In this document: one piece after another, positions 1 through 8,579 of the stretch
Numbering within the stretch: position 1 is the first letter of the stretch
How the letters are laid out: each line of letters opens with the position of its first letter
Assembly (NCBI GenBank): GCA_965651905.1
Contig: CBFGUG010000007.1
Span: forward strand, 98,761 to 162,760
DNA: 64,000 nt
From: SZUA-265 sp965651905
GTDB taxonomy: Bacteria > Myxococcota_A > Polyangia > Polyangiales > Polyangiaceae
Reading direction: 5' to 3'
The notes under the pieces: model-generated
What the model saw: the letters and a program-made list of their open reading frames with translations, nothing else
Databases searched by the model: none
Told to the model about the DNA's origin: nothing
Translations under genes and position numbers: made by a program

Positions 1-1
1 C

Positions 2-550
2 GAAAACGGTTTGATCAGCTGTCGAAGAATCGGTCGCACGGTCGTGACCAATGATCGACTCTGCGTAGCCGAACGGACGAGCGCCAAGACACGTCTGGCT
101 GGGATCGTCGAACGCGTGCACTCACGTTTCCCAGAGTTACACCCGAGTGACGACTGCGCGGGCCGCGTCGCCGACTACACCTTCGACATTGGCGAAAATC
201 GCCGTGTCGATTCTGCAGTGGTCACCGCAGTCATCCAACTGGCGACCCAGCTCGGCGCCCGTTGCACTCGCTCGAGCGTACACCTGCACCTGTCACTCGA
301 TCACGACGACAAGGCAAGCGGCGCCTTGCGCTTCTTGAGTCGGCACCTCGGCATCTCGCCGACGCTGGCGCGCCAGCGTTTCGCGTTCATCGGCGACAGT
401 GAGAACGACGCTGCGTGTTTTGCTGCGTTCCACACCAGCGTGGGCGTCGCCAACCTGCGCGGAAACTTTTCGATTACCCCTCGCTTCATCACCAGCGGCG
501 AGCGTTCGGCAGGGTTCGCGGAGGCCGCCCAAGTGCTGTTCGGAGCGTGA
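2..550 (+). CDS. HAD-superfamily (IIB/Cof-like) phosphatase, 5' end outside window
   Basis: The frame is open from the first base of the window (it reads ENGLISC), so the N-terminus with HAD motif I (DxD) lies upstream and only about 182 residues are present. The visible part has the conserved Lys region 'DKASGALRFL' and the motif IV signature 'FIGDSENDAACFAAF' followed by 'VGVANL', which is the usual order in Cof-type and mannosyl-3-phosphoglycerate/sucrose-phosphate phosphatases. The 'ENG' at the left edge matches the segment that normally follows motif I in these enzymes. The substrate cannot be named; sugar-phosphate hydrolysis is the family default. The ATG at position 11 is internal and should not be used as a start. 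The gene ends with TGA and is followed 143 bases later by a tRNA gene on the same strand. Confidence 0.85.
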   Translation, partial: ENGLISCRRIGRTVVTNDRLCVAERTSAKTRLAGIVERVHSRFPELHPSDDCAGRVADYTFDIGENRRVDSAVVTAVIQLATQLGARCTRSSVHLHLSLDHDDKASGALRFLSRHLGISPTLARQRFAFIGDSENDAACFAAFHTSVGVANLRGNFSITPRFITSGERSAGFAEAAQVLFGA

Positions 551-693
551 AAGCTGGCCCTTCGGTCAGCCGCCATCCCCCGCTGGACGTGATGGCAGAC
601 CCAACCCGCGACACGACGACGCCAAATTGTTTGATCTTTGCGCGGCACCATTACAGTCTTGCCCCGCCGAAGTGCCCAAGCGCACGAGGCAAC

Positions 694-767
694 GCCCCCG
701 TAGCTCAGTAGGATAGAGCAGTGCTTTCCTAAAGCATTGGTCGGACGTTCGAATCGTCTCGGGGGTA
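694..767 (+). tRNA. tRNA-Arg (anticodon CCT)
   Basis: A full cloverleaf can be folded by eye: acceptor GCCCCCG (694-700) with CGGGGGT (760-766), D stem GCTC/GAGC (703-706/716-719), anticodon stem GTGCT/AGCAT with loop TTCCTAA (726-732) giving anticodon CCT at 728-730, and T stem GGACG/CGTCT with loop TTCGAAT. A767 is the discriminator base. CCA is not encoded. It reads AGG codons, which are rare in this high-GC genome. No recombinase gene is next to it, so there is no sign it is used as an integration site here. Confidence 0.95.
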
Positions 768-1259
768 CTCAGCGATTCCAGCCCCTTACCTGCGGACACA
801 TTAACTCAAAGCACTCCATCCGTCCCACCCGTTGGCCCATGCCTTTGGGCCAGCGCTCTGGGACCAGTTGGGGGATTGCTCGATCGAGGGCGTCGACAAT
901 CGCGTCGCGGGAAAGGTTCGGAGCCAGCGTGTCATCTCGGAGGACTCGGCCACTCGCTGGCCAAAGCGAACTGCGTGCCCGGAGTTCCAGAACGTTCACT
1001 CGTCGTCAACAATCGCGAAAACGTAGCCTCCAGTCGATTTCGTGATTGGCGCGCGCTCGAGGCGGCATCTATTTGACACCAACACGCTACTTGCCATCTG
1101 TCGGCAGGTACGCCTGTAAACCTTCCATGCTGATCGGCACCGTCACGGTGAGCGACGATTTGGGGAGATATCGCAATGCGTCAGTCAGCCGTTCCCAAGC
1201 TCTCGTCGTTTGCGCCCGTGCTGATTAGCGGAAACGCCGACGACGCGGGGGATCTCGAG
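768..1259. other. Intergenic region upstream of the GH3 gene
   Basis: I see no supportable gene. A 76-codon frame on the minus strand (769-999) has moderately coding-like codon use but no ribosome binding site and no recognisable domain. Near the GH3 start there is a perfect 13-base palindrome (CACCGT-C-ACGGTG, 1138-1150) that could be a regulator site. A TTGACA hexamer at 1073-1078 has no convincing -10 partner 17 bases downstream. Confidence 0.5.
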
Positions 1260-3776
1260 ATGAATCAGTGCCCACACTTTACGTTTTGCTTCGTCGCGCC
1301 CGCGCTGCTCTTCGCGCTCGCTGCGGCTTGTGGCAGCTCGAGTTCCGACGGTGGCCGCGATCGGAGCAACCGCCCGAGCGACTCAGCTCCCATTTCGCCC
1401 ATTGCTGTGAGCGAAGGAGAAGATGACGCCCCTTCGTCGGTATGCGACGCAGCCGCATCGCAACAGTTCGACACAGACTTCATGCGCCCATACGAAATCG
1501 CGCCCGAAGTTGCCGCAAACGTCGACGGTTTGCTCGCACAGATGACCCATGCTGAGAAGTTCAGCCAAATGATGGGCGTTAGCGGAGTTGACAGAAACTG
1601 GCAGGACCTCTATCGCCATGACGACGTCGAGGTCCCCGGGGTTGGAATCGTTCGGGGGTATTGGTACCGCGACGCCGGGCGCGGGGTGAACCTCGACTCC
1701 CGGCAAAACAACCGCCCCAACGACAACAACAACTTCTCGACCGCGTTCCCCACTCCGTCCCTGCGCGGGGCGTCGTGGGATCTGGATCTGGAGAAGCGCG
1801 TCGGCGCCGCCATCGGTGACGAGACGGCAGCTTCTTACAACAACGTGCTCCTCGCGCCCACCATGAACATCGTGCGCCACCCATACTGGGGCCGCACCCA
1901 AGAAACTTACGGCGAAGACTCGTATCACCTCGGGCGCATGGCAACCGCGTTCACCGTCGGCGCACAAGAATATGTCGTCGCTTGCGCCAAACACTTCCTG
2001 GGCAACAACATCGAAGACCGGCGCTCTACCCAAAACGCCACGATGACCGAGCAGACGTTGCGGGAAGTATACGCGCGTCACTTCGAAATGGTCGTTCAAG
2101 ATGGGGCGGTCGGCTGCGTCATGGCGTCGTACAACCTGGTCAACGGTATCAAAGCCACCCAGAACGAACATCTGCTACGGGGCATCTTGAAAGCGCCTGT
2201 TGAACGCGGCGGCATGGGCTTCGAAGGCTTCGTGGTCTCTGACTGGTGGGCCCTGCCCGGAGACCAGACCGCCCCCAGAGACGCACCGCTCGCTCAAAAT
2301 GTCGCGACGAAAGCAGTGCACGCGGGCCTCGACGTCGAAATGCCGTGGACGTTCTATTACAACCAGACCACGCTCACGAACGTCGACCCAGCGCTGATTG
2401 ACGATGCTGTCAAGCGCATCCTGACGCAGAAGCTCAGGTTCAACACGCTGCTGACGACCGACCCGTGGGGCGCCAAGCCGCCGACGTCCACACTGACAGA
2501 GGGCTCCATCACACCAAACGAAACCCACGAGGCCTTGTCCGAAGAAGCCGCGATCAAGTCCGCCGTACTGGTGAGCAACGGACTGGATGGCAACCCCGTG
2601 CTACCGCTCACTGGCGCCACGCACATTGCGGTCACCGGGCCACGTCAGGAGTTCAGTCTGATTAGCTCGTCGGTGCCGAAGATGTGCGGCTACCACCCGA
2701 CGGAAGGTGTTCAGGACCCACTCGAGCCCGTCACCCGAGCCTGCACGTTCAACTACGCCACAGACGCAGCTCTGGGCGATCGGGGTTCGAGCCGCGTCAA
2801 CGCCGACCCTGAGCGCAGCTTTAGCCCGTACCACGGCATAGCAGCCGCAGCGGGTGCCCGGACGGTAACCTTGGCAACGCCCGTAGATGACACTCTCGCC
2901 ATCGCCATAGCCCCCGACGCCGACGTCGTGGTCGTGATCGTCGGCTACACCCCAGGCGACGAAGGCGAAGAATTCGCCATCGCATCAGGTGGCGACCGCA
3001 GCTCACTCGACCTACCCGAGGGGCAGAACGACTTCGTCTCCAGCGTGCTCGACCTGAACAAACCGACGGTGATCGTCGTCGAATCCGGCTCGATCGTAAA
3101 CCTCCCCTGGCTAAACCACGCCAATCGCAACCAAGCGACCATCTGGGCGGGCTACCCAGGACAGCGCGGCGGGTTAGCCCTCGGCAAGCTCATCTTCGGC
3201 GAAGCAAACTTTTCCGGCAAGATGCCCATGACCTGGCCCACGGAGACCGAGCTCCCGGCGTTCAAGGACTCCGAAACAGAAACGCACATGGGTTACTTCT
3301 TCGGCTACCGCGAGTTCGACCGACGGCGGTATCTCGAAGGCGCCCCCACCGACGTCGTTTTCCCCTTCGGTCACGGCCTCAGTTACACGACGTATGAGTA
3401 CTCCAACCTGTCTCTCCCCTGTCAGTCTGCGGCGAAAGACGCGGTATTCGACGTCACCGTCGACATCACGAACACAGGCGACGTCGACGGTGACGAAGTC
3501 GCCATGCTGTTCGTCAAGCCACCGCCCAAGCCCGCTGGCGTCACGGGAGAGCGCCCGTGGAAAGAGCTCAAGAGCTTCGCGCGCGTGTCCGTTCCCGCGG
3601 GGCAAACCGTGACCGCACAGCTGCCATTACGCATCCGCGACTTACGTCGCTGGGAAGGTGCCGAAAGCGGACGCTGGATCGTCGACAGCGGCGAGTACAC
3701 GATCCTCGTCGGCAAGAACGCCGACGACGCGGAAACCTCGACGTTAGTTGGAACAGTGATGATCGAAGGTGACTGA
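1260..3776 (+). CDS. Glycoside hydrolase family 3 beta-glucosidase, lipoprotein
   Basis: This 838-residue protein should remove terminal glucose from cello-oligosaccharides at the cell surface. The start at 1260 is chosen because it gives a lipoprotein signal peptide ending in 'LFALAAAC'; an in-frame ATG at 1176 would put 28 hydrophilic residues in front of it. GGGGG at 1247-1251 may serve as a weak ribosome binding site. GH3 landmarks are present: 'KHFLGNN' near residue 244, the nucleophile loop 'GFVVSDWW' with Asp about 328, the second domain with 'GDEGEEFAIASGGDR' near 567-582 carrying acidic residues in the acid/base region, and a C-terminal fibronectin-III-like domain (about 725-830). 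Length and order are those of complete GH3 beta-glucosidases. Together with the GH5 and GH16 genes further along it would complete beta-glucan breakdown. Confidence 0.93.
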   Translation: MNQCPHFTFCFVAPALLFALAAACGSSSSDGGRDRSNRPSDSAPISPIAVSEGEDDAPSSVCDAAASQQFDTDFMRPYEIAPEVAANVDGLLAQMTHAEKFSQMMGVSGVDRNWQDLYRHDDVEVPGVGIVRGYWYRDAGRGVNLDSRQNNRPNDNNNFSTAFPTPSLRGASWDLDLEKRVGAAIGDETAASYNNVLLAPTMNIVRHPYWGRTQETYGEDSYHLGRMATAFTVGAQEYVVACAKHFLGNNIEDRRSTQNATMTEQTLREVYARHFEMVVQDGAVGCVMASYNLVNGIKATQNEHLLRGILKAPVERGGMGFEGFVVSDWWALPGDQTAPRDAPLAQNVATKAVHAGLDVEMPWTFYYNQTTLTNVDPALIDDAVKRILTQKLRFNTLLTTDPWGAKPPTSTLTEGSITPNETHEALSEEAAIKSAVLVSNGLDGNPVLPLTGATHIAVTGPRQEFSLISSSVPKMCGYHPTEGVQDPLEPVTRACTFNYATDAALGDRGSSRVNADPERSFSPYHGIAAAAGARTVTLATPVDDTLAIAIAPDADVVVVIVGYTPGDEGEEFAIASGGDRSSLDLPEGQNDFVSSVLDLNKPTVIVVESGSIVNLPWLNHANRNQATIWAGYPGQRGGLALGKLIFGEANFSGKMPMTWPTETELPAFKDSETETHMGYFFGYREFDRRRYLEGAPTDVVFPFGHGLSYTTYEYSNLSLPCQSAAKDAVFDVTVDITNTGDVDGDEVAMLFVKPPPKPAGVTGERPWKELKSFARVSVPAGQTVTAQLPLRIRDLRRWEGAESGRWIVDSGEYTILVGKNADDAETSTLVGTVMIEGD

Positions 3777-3777
3777 A

Positions 3778-3862
3778 GGGGGATCTCGAGTTGAATCAGT
3801 GCGCACACTTTTCGTCGTGCTTGGTCGCGCCCGCGCTGCTCTTGGCGCTGGGCGCTGAGTGA
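3778..3862 (+). pseudogene. Decayed tandem copy of the GH3 gene's leader and signal peptide
   Basis: Immediately after the GH3 stop codon, the bases from GGGGGATCTCGAG through a TTG codon at 3791 repeat the stretch found at 1247-1330 (ribosome-binding region, start and signal peptide). The small frame TTG 3791 to TGA 3860-3862 encodes 23 residues of the pattern MNQCxHF..C.VAPALL.AL, nearly the same as the GH3 signal peptide, and then stops where the lipobox would be. This is a partial tandem duplication whose coding part is lost. It could still act as a tiny leader ORF upstream of the next lipoprotein gene, but nothing shows that. Confidence 0.75.
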
Positions 3863-4008
3863 GTCGTTTCGGCGCGAGGGGTGGCCGAGTGATGAAGGCG
3901 CGCTTTTGTTGCGCTGACGTCGTCCGACGGGCTACTTCAAGGGGAGTCGTCCGTGCGTGTTTCGGCCTCCAGGGACGCGCCGCGGGCTCGGTGGTAAGGG
4001 AGAACAAC

Positions 4009-4467
4009 ATGATGGCCCAGTGTCGCAAGCTCGTTTTCGCCATGTGCATCGTGGGGTGCGGCAGCCCCCCAGAGCCTTCGTCGACCGCTCAGGCAACTGA
4101 CGAGTGCAGCGACTTCGAGCTCGATGTTCAGGAAGTTTGGAGTGAGGAGTCCAAGACGAAGGTCGAAGCCGACCTCATGGGCCAATGGCAAGGCCAGCTA
4201 GGGGTGGATACCGCGGAGACGCGCGCGCGCGAAGTGGTAACCAAGATGGACAACATCGCACGCGACTGGGTCATGCTCAGGCGCTCCGTCTGTCTAGATC
4301 ATTTCAAGCGTGGGATTGGCTCTGCCAGCGATTATCAGGCGAGAGCTAGCTGCCTCGACCGCATCCTCAGTCGCCAGCGGCTCGTCCTGACACAGCTCGA
4401 ACACGACGCGGACGCCGGCGTCGCGGCGATGGCCGGGCTCGAGTCGGAGCTTCAACAGTGCCGTTGA
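4009..4467 (+). CDS. Short lipoprotein, paralogue of the N-terminal domain of the next gene
   Basis: A 152-residue predicted lipoprotein. The start at 4009 follows TAAGGGAG with good spacing and gives a signal peptide ending in 'FAMCIVGC'. The mature part contains 'VVTKMDNIARDWVM', a Cys after 'RRSV', and a C-terminal helical stretch ending in 'ELQQCR'. The same pattern (VVTKMD.I.R.WVM, SVC, ...C) occurs in the following gene, so the two are tandem paralogues. This copy stops exactly where the neighbour continues into TPR repeats. The shared domain resembles the region between the kinase domain and TPRs in myxobacterial Ser/Thr kinases, but no kinase is present. The 3' end overlaps the GTG start of the next gene by 10 bases, suggesting coupled translation. 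Confidence 0.75.
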   Translation: MMAQCRKLVFAMCIVGCGSPPEPSSTAQATDECSDFELDVQEVWSEESKTKVEADLMGQWQGQLGVDTAETRAREVVTKMDNIARDWVMLRRSVCLDHFKRGIGSASDYQARASCLDRILSRQRLVLTQLEHDADAGVAAMAGLESELQQCR

Positions 4468-5875
4468 CGCGACGGTTCTCCGAGATGCCGACCCGATCGC
4501 GCTGGCTGACGTTGCTGTCGGCGCTGGCACTGCTCGGAGCCGTCCCGTTAGCCTGTGGCGGAAGCGCGGGTGAGGATGCGTCCCATCCTCGCCCAGAGAC
4601 GTCCTCGAGCAGCAAGTGCCGCGACTTCGAGCAGGACGTCGAACGCTACTGGTCATCTTCGACGCGCACGGAGGTTCGAGCGGGCATTCTTTCCGCGGGT
4701 GGCTCGACCGCCGAGCAGACCGCTGAGCGAGTAGTGACGAAGATGGATTCGATCACTCGCGGCTGGGTGATGATGCAGGAAAGCGTGTGCAAAGACTGCC
4801 TGGAGCGGGGTTTGCTGTCCAAAGAGGCTTACGCGCAAATCAGCGCGTGTTGCGCTCGGCGCTCGTCGGTCAGCGCATGCTGGCGACAACCTTGACCAGT
4901 CCCAACGCCCAGCTCGTGCAGCAGGCAGACAGCGCCATCGCGCGAATCGCGAGCGATCTGAACGAGTGCCAACGAGAAGCGGTGTACACGAACTACAACG
5001 CGCACGCGGAGGTGGAGAGCAGCGTTCGCACCCGCCTCGCAGAGGCTGCCGTGCTCAAGGATCTGGGCGCGCTCGAAGCGGCGCGGGAGGCCGCTACCGA
5101 TGCTGGGCGACTCGCGTCCGAAGCCAAGTCACCAGCGTTGAGTGTGGACGCGGCGGTGATGCAATCCCGAGTCGCATTCGACCTCGGTGATCATCGACAA
5201 GCCGAGGCCTTGGCCCAGCGCGCGGCGACGGAGGCCACGAGTTCCAAGTACGGGTTGGGGCAGGCCGCAGCGTGGCGCATCCTCGGCTTGATACGGCTGA
5301 GTGCGGGTGCCAACTCGGCGGCGGAGAAGTACATCACCGACGCGCTGAACATCCGAAAAGAACTGCTCGGTGCACAGTCGGAGGAGACCGCCATCTCGCT
5401 GGGCGATCTTGGTATGGTGCGATTGCTCGGCAACCGACCAGCGGAAGCGCTCGAGCACTTCGAAGCCAAGCTCGCGATCCTCGAGCCGAAACTGGGCGCG
5501 TCCGATCCACGCACGCTGCAAGCCATGCTCCAGGTCGCTCATGCCTACGCTGCGCTCGGCCACGGCGAAACTGCGCTTCGCTGGTATACGAAGGTGAGCC
5601 GATTGTGTCAGGAATCGTATGGGATGAACCACCCCATCTGGGCCGACGCTGCCGCGAGCGGCGCTCGCGTCGCGGTCGAAATGGGCAGGTTGGACGTCGC
5701 GAGTTTGACGCTCAAGCTCGTGCTGAAGGTGCGAACCGAACTCTACGGCGCTGAGCACCCAGACACGGTTTGGGCGCGAGATGCGCTGACGCAACTGTGT
5801 CACGAACGCGGCTTCAAGCCCGCGTGCAGCACGACCATCGACCCCTCGGAGTCCCAGCAATTGAAGCGGCGCTGA
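4458..5875 (+). pseudogene. TPR-repeat lipoprotein, interrupted by a -1 frameshift near 4850
   Basis: Two overlapping frames together make one protein of about 472 residues. The first frame (GTG 4458, GGAG 8 bases upstream) has a lipoprotein-like signal ('AVPLACGG') and the 'VVTKMDSITRGWVM' domain shared with the gene before it. It is homologous up to 'YAQISAC' at 4850. The homology then continues one frame over ('LRSALVGQRM...LNECQ') and runs into several tetratricopeptide repeats to 5875, including 'YGAEHPDTVWARDAL'. One extra T at TGT|TG (4848-4852) would join them. The sequence shows no classical slippery heptamer. Either the gene is a recent pseudogene or one base is missing from the assembly. 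The TPR part resembles sensor regions of myxobacterial protein kinases, so a role in protein-protein contact is likely. Confidence 0.75.
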
Positions 5876-5908
5876 GGCGTCGACCCGCGCGCGGTCACTC
5901 GCCGCTGG

Positions 5909-6760
5909 TCACGGTGGGTACGGCGTCAAGCTCGTTGCCGACGGGGCCCGCACGTCCAGCGTCCGACCGGGGGCGCCCGGATCGTAGAGCACCACCCCCA
6001 AACCAATCATGGCAGCTCCCCCCAAGCCCAAACCCCAAATCGGAGCGGCGCCTGGCCCTTCGTCCCCACCCCCGGAAGCAAAAGCGAGTGCAATCAGAAG
6101 CGCGGACCAACCGGCAGTTTCCAGCAGGATGTCCGCCAACTCGCCGCTCGCCTCTCGACGCTGTTGAAGGACCTCCGAACGCGACTGACTCATGGTGTGA
6201 GTGACTAGCTGCGGTTGAGATGGGTTAACATCGACTCTGTACTCATCACCTGTCAGGCGCCCTTCGTCAGTCGCCGAGCGATTGAACTTCAACGTTGCCG
6301 CGCCCGCGGGCAAAGCTACCGCGCAGGGAGTGCGCGCGCACAACAATCTCGACTCCACGCCGACACCGACCATGCTCACTCGCTCTTGGCCGACGACGAC
6401 GCTAACCGAGCCGTCGGGGTTTCTCACGCCCACGACCTGAGTCTGACCTGGGGCTTCGACCACCATCGTCGACTTGGCACCGATGAGCTGAACCGATACC
6501 TCCGGGTCGTCTACGGCAATGACTACGACACCCTCCCCTTCGGAGGGGGCAGGCATGTGTGGCACCTGAACGGGCTCGGGCTCAGGTGCTGAGGGCGCGG
6601 GTAACACTTTGGACTCATGCCGCGACGTAGTGTCTGGCCAGCCCTTGACCACCCACGCGCAACCGCTCGTCGCGCTCGAGGCGAAACACGTCATCGTCAC
6701 CAGAGCGATGGTTGCGCTCAGGCTTCGTCCCCCACAGTGCTTGGCAAAACCGTTCACCAC
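5909..6760 (-). CDS. Putative lipoprotein with C-terminal membrane segments
   Basis: I place the start at GTG 6760, giving a 283-residue protein with signal sequence 'TMTCFASSATSGC' and a likely lipidated Cys. A longer frame to 7009 adds only a basic, non-signal extension. After a Pro/Glu-rich linker there is a beta-rich segment with 'LLCARTPCAVALPAGAATLK', which resembles PEGA-type surface modules in its 'CxTPC' turn. Two hydrophobic helices rich in Gly/Ala follow near the C-terminus ('SALLIALAFASGGG', 'GLGLGGAAMIGLGVVLYDPG'). This layout is common in myxobacterial lipoproteins of unknown function. The gene is convergent with the TPR gene, 33 bases away. Confidence 0.6.
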   Translation of the reverse strand: MVNGFAKHCGGRSLSATIALVTMTCFASSATSGCAWVVKGWPDTTSRHESKVLPAPSAPEPEPVQVPHMPAPSEGEGVVVIAVDDPEVSVQLIGAKSTMVVEAPGQTQVVGVRNPDGSVSVVVGQERVSMVGVGVESRLLCARTPCAVALPAGAATLKFNRSATDEGRLTGDEYRVDVNPSQPQLVTHTMSQSRSEVLQQRREASGELADILLETAGWSALLIALAFASGGGDEGPGAAPIWGLGLGGAAMIGLGVVLYDPGAPGRTLDVRAPSATSLTPYPP

Positions 6761-7045
6761 CGATGGCTGGAGTAGACCGTGTGCACTGAGTCTTGTCCAC
6801 TCTTTCCGCTGTCTATGGTGACAGCGAGACGCGCAGTGCATCTGAGCCGCAGGCGCAGATCGGGATGAAAACGGCCCTGCTTCGGGCAACTGAAAGGCGA
6901 TGTGAACACGACAGAGTACTGCACGCTGCTCGAACTCGGGATCCAGGTGTCGGGTGCCTCGTGCGCGACGCCCACATCGCCGTGCTCGGAGCGCTGCTCC
7001 CGCAGACACACGGGAGGGACACCGTGAGTGGTTGTCGTAGATTAA

Positions 7046-7897
7046 TCAAGGCTCACTAGTCCCTGACCGCTCTCGAGAGCGAACCCTAGAAGCCGCGCTG
7101 TTCACCCGAGCCGCACGCTTCTTCTTGGAGCGCTTGGCGCGACCCGGATACGCCGACGGCGCGATCTTGTTCGCGTCCCCCTGAGCGCGGCGCACGAAGC
7201 ATAGCGCTGCCCGTACCTCCGAGTAAGCCCGAACGAGCAGCGAGTAGCACTGCCGATAGAGCAGCTCGTCGGGATCGTCCATCCGCTCGAGCTGCCCGCG
7301 ACGCCCCACCGCCAGCACCAGCCGATTGGCATCCGCCCGCGCCCGCCTGAGCTCCGCCGCGCTCGTCCCGGTCTTGCCAGCAATCGCGGCCCAGTTGTCC
7401 AGCATCAGCTGCACGAGCCCAACCACATCAAGCGCCACTGCCAGATAGCCCGAACCCCCTTTCAGTCGCGCGAGCCGCTTTCCATCGATCAGCCCACGGC
7501 TCGCCAGCGCCCGCGCATCGATCGAAAGCTGCCTGCGCGTCGCCCGCAGGCTGCCCACGAGCTCTCGAACGTCGAGTGGCGACAGATCTGCCGCCCGCCG
7601 CATCGCATGCGCGTAGCCGAGCGCGAGCGCATACTGCTCGAGTTCGTCGACGTGAGTGATGTCGAAGGTGACCAGCTGGGCGAGCAGCCCACGATGGCGC
7701 ATGATCTTCGGAACCGCGCCGAGCACCATCGTGGCGAGTTTCGGCACGTCGACATTGACGGGTTCGAGTCGCTCGACGGGACACGTCGCGAGCCTCCGAA
7801 GAACGTGTGCGTAGGCGACGCGCATCGAATCCTTCGGTTCGATGCGGTCCAGTGCGTCAGGTGAAGGCGCGGGCTTGATGAGTTGAGTCTTTTTCAT
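7046..7897 (-). CDS. Hypothetical alpha-helical protein
   Basis: A 283-residue protein without signal peptide. It is mostly helical and Arg/Ala/Leu-rich, with a Lys/Arg-rich tail from about residue 245 ('RAKRSKKKRAAR') that could contact nucleic acid. No catalytic motif is recognised. The start at 7897 gives the basic N-terminus MKKTQLIKPAPSP. It lies directly downstream of the 41-bp palindrome array, so the array occupies its promoter side. The basic tail makes a DNA-related role conceivable, but this is only inference. Confidence 0.6.
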   Translation of the reverse strand: MKKTQLIKPAPSPDALDRIEPKDSMRVAYAHVLRRLATCPVERLEPVNVDVPKLATMVLGAVPKIMRHRGLLAQLVTFDITHVDELEQYALALGYAHAMRRAADLSPLDVRELVGSLRATRRQLSIDARALASRGLIDGKRLARLKGGSGYLAVALDVVGLVQLMLDNWAAIAGKTGTSAAELRRARADANRLVLAVGRRGQLERMDDPDELLYRQCYSLLVRAYSEVRAALCFVRRAQGDANKIAPSAYPGRAKRSKKKRAARVNSAASRVRSRERSGTSEP

Positions 7898-7998
7898 GGA
7901 ACGCGGCCGTCAGCAGGCGGTTGGGTGAGGTCGACTCGGTCAGGCTCGGCGCGAGTTGCCGGAAAAAGCTCGGCGGAGGCATTTCTCTGCCAGGCGCG

Positions 7999-8453
7999 CG
8001 TGCGCTGAAGCGCAAGTGTGCTCGGCAGCGGCGTCGAGCCGCGCTTCGGAGCCCAATTGTGCTCGTGCGGGGGCTCGCAGAGAGCTAACACGCAGAAAAG
8101 CGCGTCGAGTCGGTCGGAGCGCGTGCGCAGCAGCAGAAAAGTGCCTCGGGCCGGGCGAACTCAGTTCAGCCGAGCGGAAAAGCGCTTGCGTTCGGTCGGG
8201 CGCGGTGACGACTAGCGCAACAGTGCCCTAGCGCGGTCAGCGTGAGTGTTCACCAGCACAACTATGCCCCGCGAAGTTGACGTGCGTCCTCACAGGCACA
8301 AATGTGCCCACACATGCTCCGTGGATGCCCGTGGGGGCGCAACTGCGCTCCCACACTCCCCGCACGAACGGCACCAGGCTCAAATGCTCCCCGCCGAAAC
8401 GCGCCAACACTGGCCACAGGCTAAACCTGTCGGGCAAGTTCGCCAGAAGCCTC
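7999..8453. repeat. Array of degenerate palindromes phased at 41 bp
   Basis: A core of about 15 bases, roughly GC-rich / CAA or AAAA / GC-rich (for example GGCACAAATGTGCC, GCCCAATTGTGC, AGCGGAAAAGCGCT), recurs with its A-rich centre at 8014, 8055, 8096, 8137, 8178, 8219, 8260, 8300, 8341, 8382 and 8423. Nine of the ten intervals are exactly 41 bases and one is 40. The 26 bases between cores are not conserved, apart from an occasional second palindrome (GAACTCAGTTC at 8157-8167, GTGAGTGTTCAC at 8242-8253). After 8423 the spacing breaks down (8454, 8474, 8503, 8532). 41 bp is close to four helical turns, so the cores would lie on one face of DNA. It is not coding: 41 is not a multiple of three. 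Confidence 0.8.
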
Positions 8454-8545
8454 AAATTGGCCTGCTTGGGCGCAACATTCCTTCCGAATTTCGAACCAGC
8501 GCAAAGGGCGCTATCGGCGGGCTCATCGTTCAACACGTTCAGCGC

Positions 8546-8569
8546 GGATGAACGACACCTCGTTCATCC
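8546..8569 (-). terminator. Terminator-like hairpin after the following lipoprotein gene
   Basis: GGATGAACG and CGTTCATCC form a perfect 9-bp stem with a 6-base loop, 10 bases downstream of the stop codon of the minus-strand gene at 8580-10415. There is no U-run, so this may be a processing or Rho-related hairpin. Further CGTTCA/TGAACG hexamers surround it (8527, 8536, 8589). Confidence 0.4.
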
Positions 8570-8579
8570 CGGCGAAGCG

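Noticed and set aside
694..767. tRNA as an integration site of a genomic island
   Set aside because: No integrase or partial tRNA duplicate is visible nearby.
1073..1101. Sigma-70 promoter with TTGACA upstream of GH3
   Set aside because: No -10-like hexamer lies at 16-18 bases; one matching hexamer is expected by chance in this length.
1383..2171. Long minus-strand frame inside the GH3 gene
   Set aside because: It is an antisense shadow caused by high GC; the plus-strand GH3 motifs cover the same bases.
7999..8453. CRISPR array
   Set aside because: The conserved core is only about 15 bases and degenerate, the period of 41 is too short for repeat plus spacer, and there is no cas gene in the window.
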